DNA of 64,000 bases, taken from the NCBI RefSeq assembly GCF_036621135.1, contig NZ_JAZIBG010000031.1, positions 62,001 through 126,000 of the forward strand, in the 5' to 3' direction. How positions within the stretch are numbered: the first letter of the stretch is position 1; every line of letters starts with the position of its first letter. The position numbers and the translations under genes were made by a program. The notes below the pieces were generated by a model. It was given only the letters and a program-made list of their open reading frames with translations. It was not told the origin of the DNA and did not search any database. This DNA is from Aquincola agrisoli. GTDB lineage: Bacteria; Pseudomonadota; Gammaproteobacteria; Burkholderiales; Burkholderiaceae_C. Below are positions 61,940-64,000 of the stretch, piece by piece.

Positions 61940-64000
61940 ATGCTGTTGTCGGGAGCTTGGCGCGCGGGCGGGCCGCGATGGCGGATGGCCGCGGCCGGTG
62001 CGCTGGCCGTGCTGTGGCTGTGCGCGGCCTTCGGGGCGTGGGCGGCGCCCTTGGCAATGACCGACGCGGAGCGCGGAGCGCTGCAGCGCACGGGCGTGCT
62101 GCGTGTGGGCTCCGACTTTGTCGAGTACCCGCCGGTCGAGCAGTTCGAGGGCGCGTCGGGCTACCGCGGCATCAGCGCCGACTACCTGCGCACCGTGGCC
62201 GAGCGGCTCGGCGTGCGTGTCGAGCTGGTCCGCTACCCGGCCTGGGATGCGGTGCTGCAGGCGCTGCAGCGCGGCGAGATCGACCTCGCCCCCACCGTCG
62301 TGGCGACCGAGCACCGGCAGCGCACGATGCTGCTGTCGGACGGCTACCTGCGCAGCCGGCACTACCTGCTGGTGCGTGCCGACGATCCGACGCTGCGCTC
62401 GCCGCGTGACCTCGAAGGCCGTGTGCTGGCCTCCGAGACTGGCTACGCCCGCCACGGGCTGGTGTCCGAGGCCGTTCCCGGCGTCCGGTTCCTGCCGGTC
62501 GACAGCCCCGAGCAGGGCGTGCGCGCGGTGTTCTCGGGCGCCGCCGACGGCTATGTCGGCAGCGGCCTGGTCATCCGCTACCTGCTGGCGACCCTGGATG
62601 TATCGCACCTGGAGATCCGCGGCGAGATGAACCTGCCGCCGGAGATCGCGACCTTCGGCGTCTCCCCCGTGCGGCCCGAGCTGCTGCCGCTCGTCAACCG
62701 CGCGCTGGCCTCGATCAGCCCGGACGAGCACCAGGCGATCCGCATGCGCTGGGTGGCCTCGCAGGTCGAGGCGCCGATGCTGCAGTCGCTGGTGGTGAGC
62801 TGGCCGTACCTGCTCAGCCTGGCGGCGGCTGGCCTGCTGCTGTTCGTGTGGAACCGGCGGCTGCAGCGCCAGGTGCTGCAGCGCCGGCAGGCCGAGCGTG
62901 CCGCGCAGGAGGCCCGGCAGCAACTCGACGACATGGCCAACTCGCTGCCGGTCGTGGTGTTCCAGCGCGTGATGACGCCTGGCAGCGACCGCTACACCTT
63001 TGTCGGCCGCGGCGTGCAGGAGATCTTCGGCTGCAGCGCGGAGGAGCTGCTGCAGGATCCGCAGCGGTGCTGGCGCCACGTCCACGAGGACGACCTCGGG
63101 TGGCTGCGCGCGCAGGCGGCGCAGCTGCACAGCGTCGGCCGCAACGGCAGCGTGGAGTTCCGGGTGCGCCTGGACGGGCGCGTGCGCTGGATCGAGTCGT
63201 CGACCACCACCGCGCGGTACCCGGACGGCTCCCGCGTGTTCAACGGCGCCTGGCGCGACGTGACCGAGCTGAAGGAGGCGCAGCAGGTCGCCGAGGCGGC
63301 GGCGATGGCCAAGAGCGCCTTCCTCGCCAACATGAGCCACGAGATCCGCACGCCGATGAACGCCATCCTCGGCATGTCGCGGCTGGCGCTGGCCAGCGGC
63401 CTCGACGAGCGGCAGCGCAACTACGTGCAGAAGGTCGAGCGCGCCGCGCGCTCGCTGCTGGGCATCATCAACGACATCCTCGACTTCTCGAAGATCGAAG
63501 CCGGCAAGCTCGACATGGAGCGCGTGCCGTTCGACCTCGACGACGTGATGGAGAGCCTGGCCAACGTCGTCGGCCTGCAGGCCGAGGAGAAGGGCCTGGA
63601 GCTGATGTTCCGGCTCCCGCCTGACGTGCCGACCGCGCTGGTGGGCGACCCGCTGCGACTGGGGCAGGTGCTGGTCAACCTGGGCAACAACGCGGTCAAG
63701 TTCACCGAGCGCGGCGAGGTCGAGGTCAGCGTCGACGTGCTGGAGCGCGGCGACGACGTGGTGCTGCGCTTCGCCGTGCGCGACACCGGCGCGGGCATGC
63801 TGCCCTCGCAGCGCGAGCGCCTGTTCAGGCCGTTCGAGCAGGTCGACAGCTCCACCTCGCGGCGCCACGGCGGCACGGGCCTGGGCCTGGCGATCTGCAG
63901 CCACCTCGTCAAGCAGATGGGCGGCACGATCACCGTCGACACCGCGCCGGACGCCGGCAGCGTCTTCACCTTCAGCGCCCGCTTCGGCGTCCAGGGCGCG
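61940..64000 (+). CDS. sensor kinase with periplasmic solute-binding domain (3' partial, EvgS/BvgS-like)
   Basis: The frame is open from ATG 61940 to the window end, giving 687 residues. After a signal helix there is a bacterial type 3 solute-binding (Venus flytrap) domain (residues about 45-280; GVLRVGSDFVEYPP, GEIDLAPTVVATEHRQ), a transmembrane helix near 290-310 (LLSLAAAGLLLFVW), a PAS domain (about 330-445), and HisKA/HATPase with the phospho-His in ANMSHEIRTPMNAILGMSR, VGDPLRLGQVLVNLGNNAVKF and GTGLGLAICSHLVKQMGG. Receiver and Hpt domains probably follow outside the window. It resembles EvgS/BvgS sensors and may bind an amino acid or nicotinate-like ligand; that is inference. Confidence 0.9.
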   Translation, partial: MLLSGAWRAGGPRWRMAAAGALAVLWLCAAFGAWAAPLAMTDAERGALQRTGVLRVGSDFVEYPPVEQFEGASGYRGISADYLRTVAERLGVRVELVRYPAWDAVLQALQRGEIDLAPTVVATEHRQRTMLLSDGYLRSRHYLLVRADDPTLRSPRDLEGRVLASETGYARHGLVSEAVPGVRFLPVDSPEQGVRAVFSGAADGYVGSGLVIRYLLATLDVSHLEIRGEMNLPPEIATFGVSPVRPELLPLVNRALASISPDEHQAIRMRWVASQVEAPMLQSLVVSWPYLLSLAAAGLLLFVWNRRLQRQVLQRRQAERAAQEARQQLDDMANSLPVVVFQRVMTPGSDRYTFVGRGVQEIFGCSAEELLQDPQRCWRHVHEDDLGWLRAQAAQLHSVGRNGSVEFRVRLDGRVRWIESSTTTARYPDGSRVFNGAWRDVTELKEAQQVAEAAAMAKSAFLANMSHEIRTPMNAILGMSRLALASGLDERQRNYVQKVERAARSLLGIINDILDFSKIEAGKLDMERVPFDLDDVMESLANVVGLQAEEKGLELMFRLPPDVPTALVGDPLRLGQVLVNLGNNAVKFTERGEVEVSVDVLERGDDVVLRFAVRDTGAGMLPSQRERLFRPFEQVDSSTSRRHGGTGLGLAICSHLVKQMGGTITVDTAPDAGSVFTFSARFGVQGA

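Noticed and set aside
60701..63904. A 1067-codon open frame on the minus strand opposite the VanZ and sensor kinase genes
   Set aside because: Composition is His/Arg/Gln-rich and repetitive, with no domain, while the plus strand encodes well-recognised proteins.

Overview
This window looks like chromosomal DNA from a betaproteobacterium of the order Burkholderiales, most plausibly the Rubrivivax/Leptothrix/Caldimonas group. The base composition is very GC-rich with strong third-position GC, GTG starts are frequent, and several gene orders are typical of the order: lptD-surA-rsmA, leuS-lptE-holA, exbB-exbD next to dapB-bamE divergent from fur, ptsN-hprK, and a pilE-fimT-pilVWX-pilY1 minor pilin cluster. 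I saw no tRNA, rRNA, CRISPR array, insertion sequence or prophage. The placement is inferred from gene content, not from a marker-gene comparison.

Layout. 1-7.7 kb: the end of a PEP-CTERM glycerophosphodiesterase, a LysR regulator, an AmgK-like sugar kinase, then outer-membrane biogenesis and rRNA methylation (lptD, surA, rsmA). 7.7-8.8 kb: a lower-GC patch with a secreted barnase-type ribonuclease and its barstar inhibitor, bounded by inverted repeats. 8.9-14.1 kb: malic enzyme maeB, divergent from a DctS/DctR-like two-component system. 14.1-17.1 kb: tightly coupled thiL, pgpA, pncC and a 2-hydroxyacid dehydrogenase. 17.1-26.3 kb: a long minus-strand housekeeping block (holA, lptE, leuS, exbD, exbB, dapB, bamE; then hprK, ptsN, hpf), with fur on the plus strand. 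26.7-29.5 kb: corA, a structured convergent intergenic region, a periplasmic glutathione peroxidase and a diiron ferritin-like protein.

29.5-37.7 kb is an aromatic catabolism region. It holds pobA (4-hydroxybenzoate to protocatechuate), an IclR-type PcaR/PobR-like regulator, and the beta-ketoadipate end steps pcaI, pcaJ and pcaF, with a Bug/TctC binding protein inserted between the two CoA-transferase subunits. A striking array of GTTC/GAAC half-sites precedes this operon. A saccharopine-dehydrogenase-like oxidoreductase and a divergent Lrp/AsnC regulator follow. 37.7-44.2 kb holds two coupled c-di-GMP proteins (HD-GYP; PAS-GGDEF-EAL), then cyclopropane fatty acid synthase and small coupled genes. 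44.2-50.5 kb is the minor pilin/PilY1 operon. 50.7-54.8 kb has ruvB and ruvA separated by copper and biocide genes. 54.9-57.5 kb is a second two-component system (LuxR-type regulator and 7TM sensor kinase). 57.6-59.0 kb is phoH-ybeY. 59.0-60.7 kb holds two haem genes, hemB and hemJ, around a candidate small RNA or attenuator ending in a strong intrinsic terminator. The window ends with a VanZ-family membrane protein and the 5' part of a large sensor kinase with a periplasmic solute-binding domain.

The most unusual signals are non-coding: the hemJ leader RNA candidate (60155-60265), a hairpin with a 30-base all-purine loop between corA and the peroxidase gene (27723-27770), and the periodic operator at 35872-35905. 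All functional statements rest on motif recognition by eye; no database search was run.
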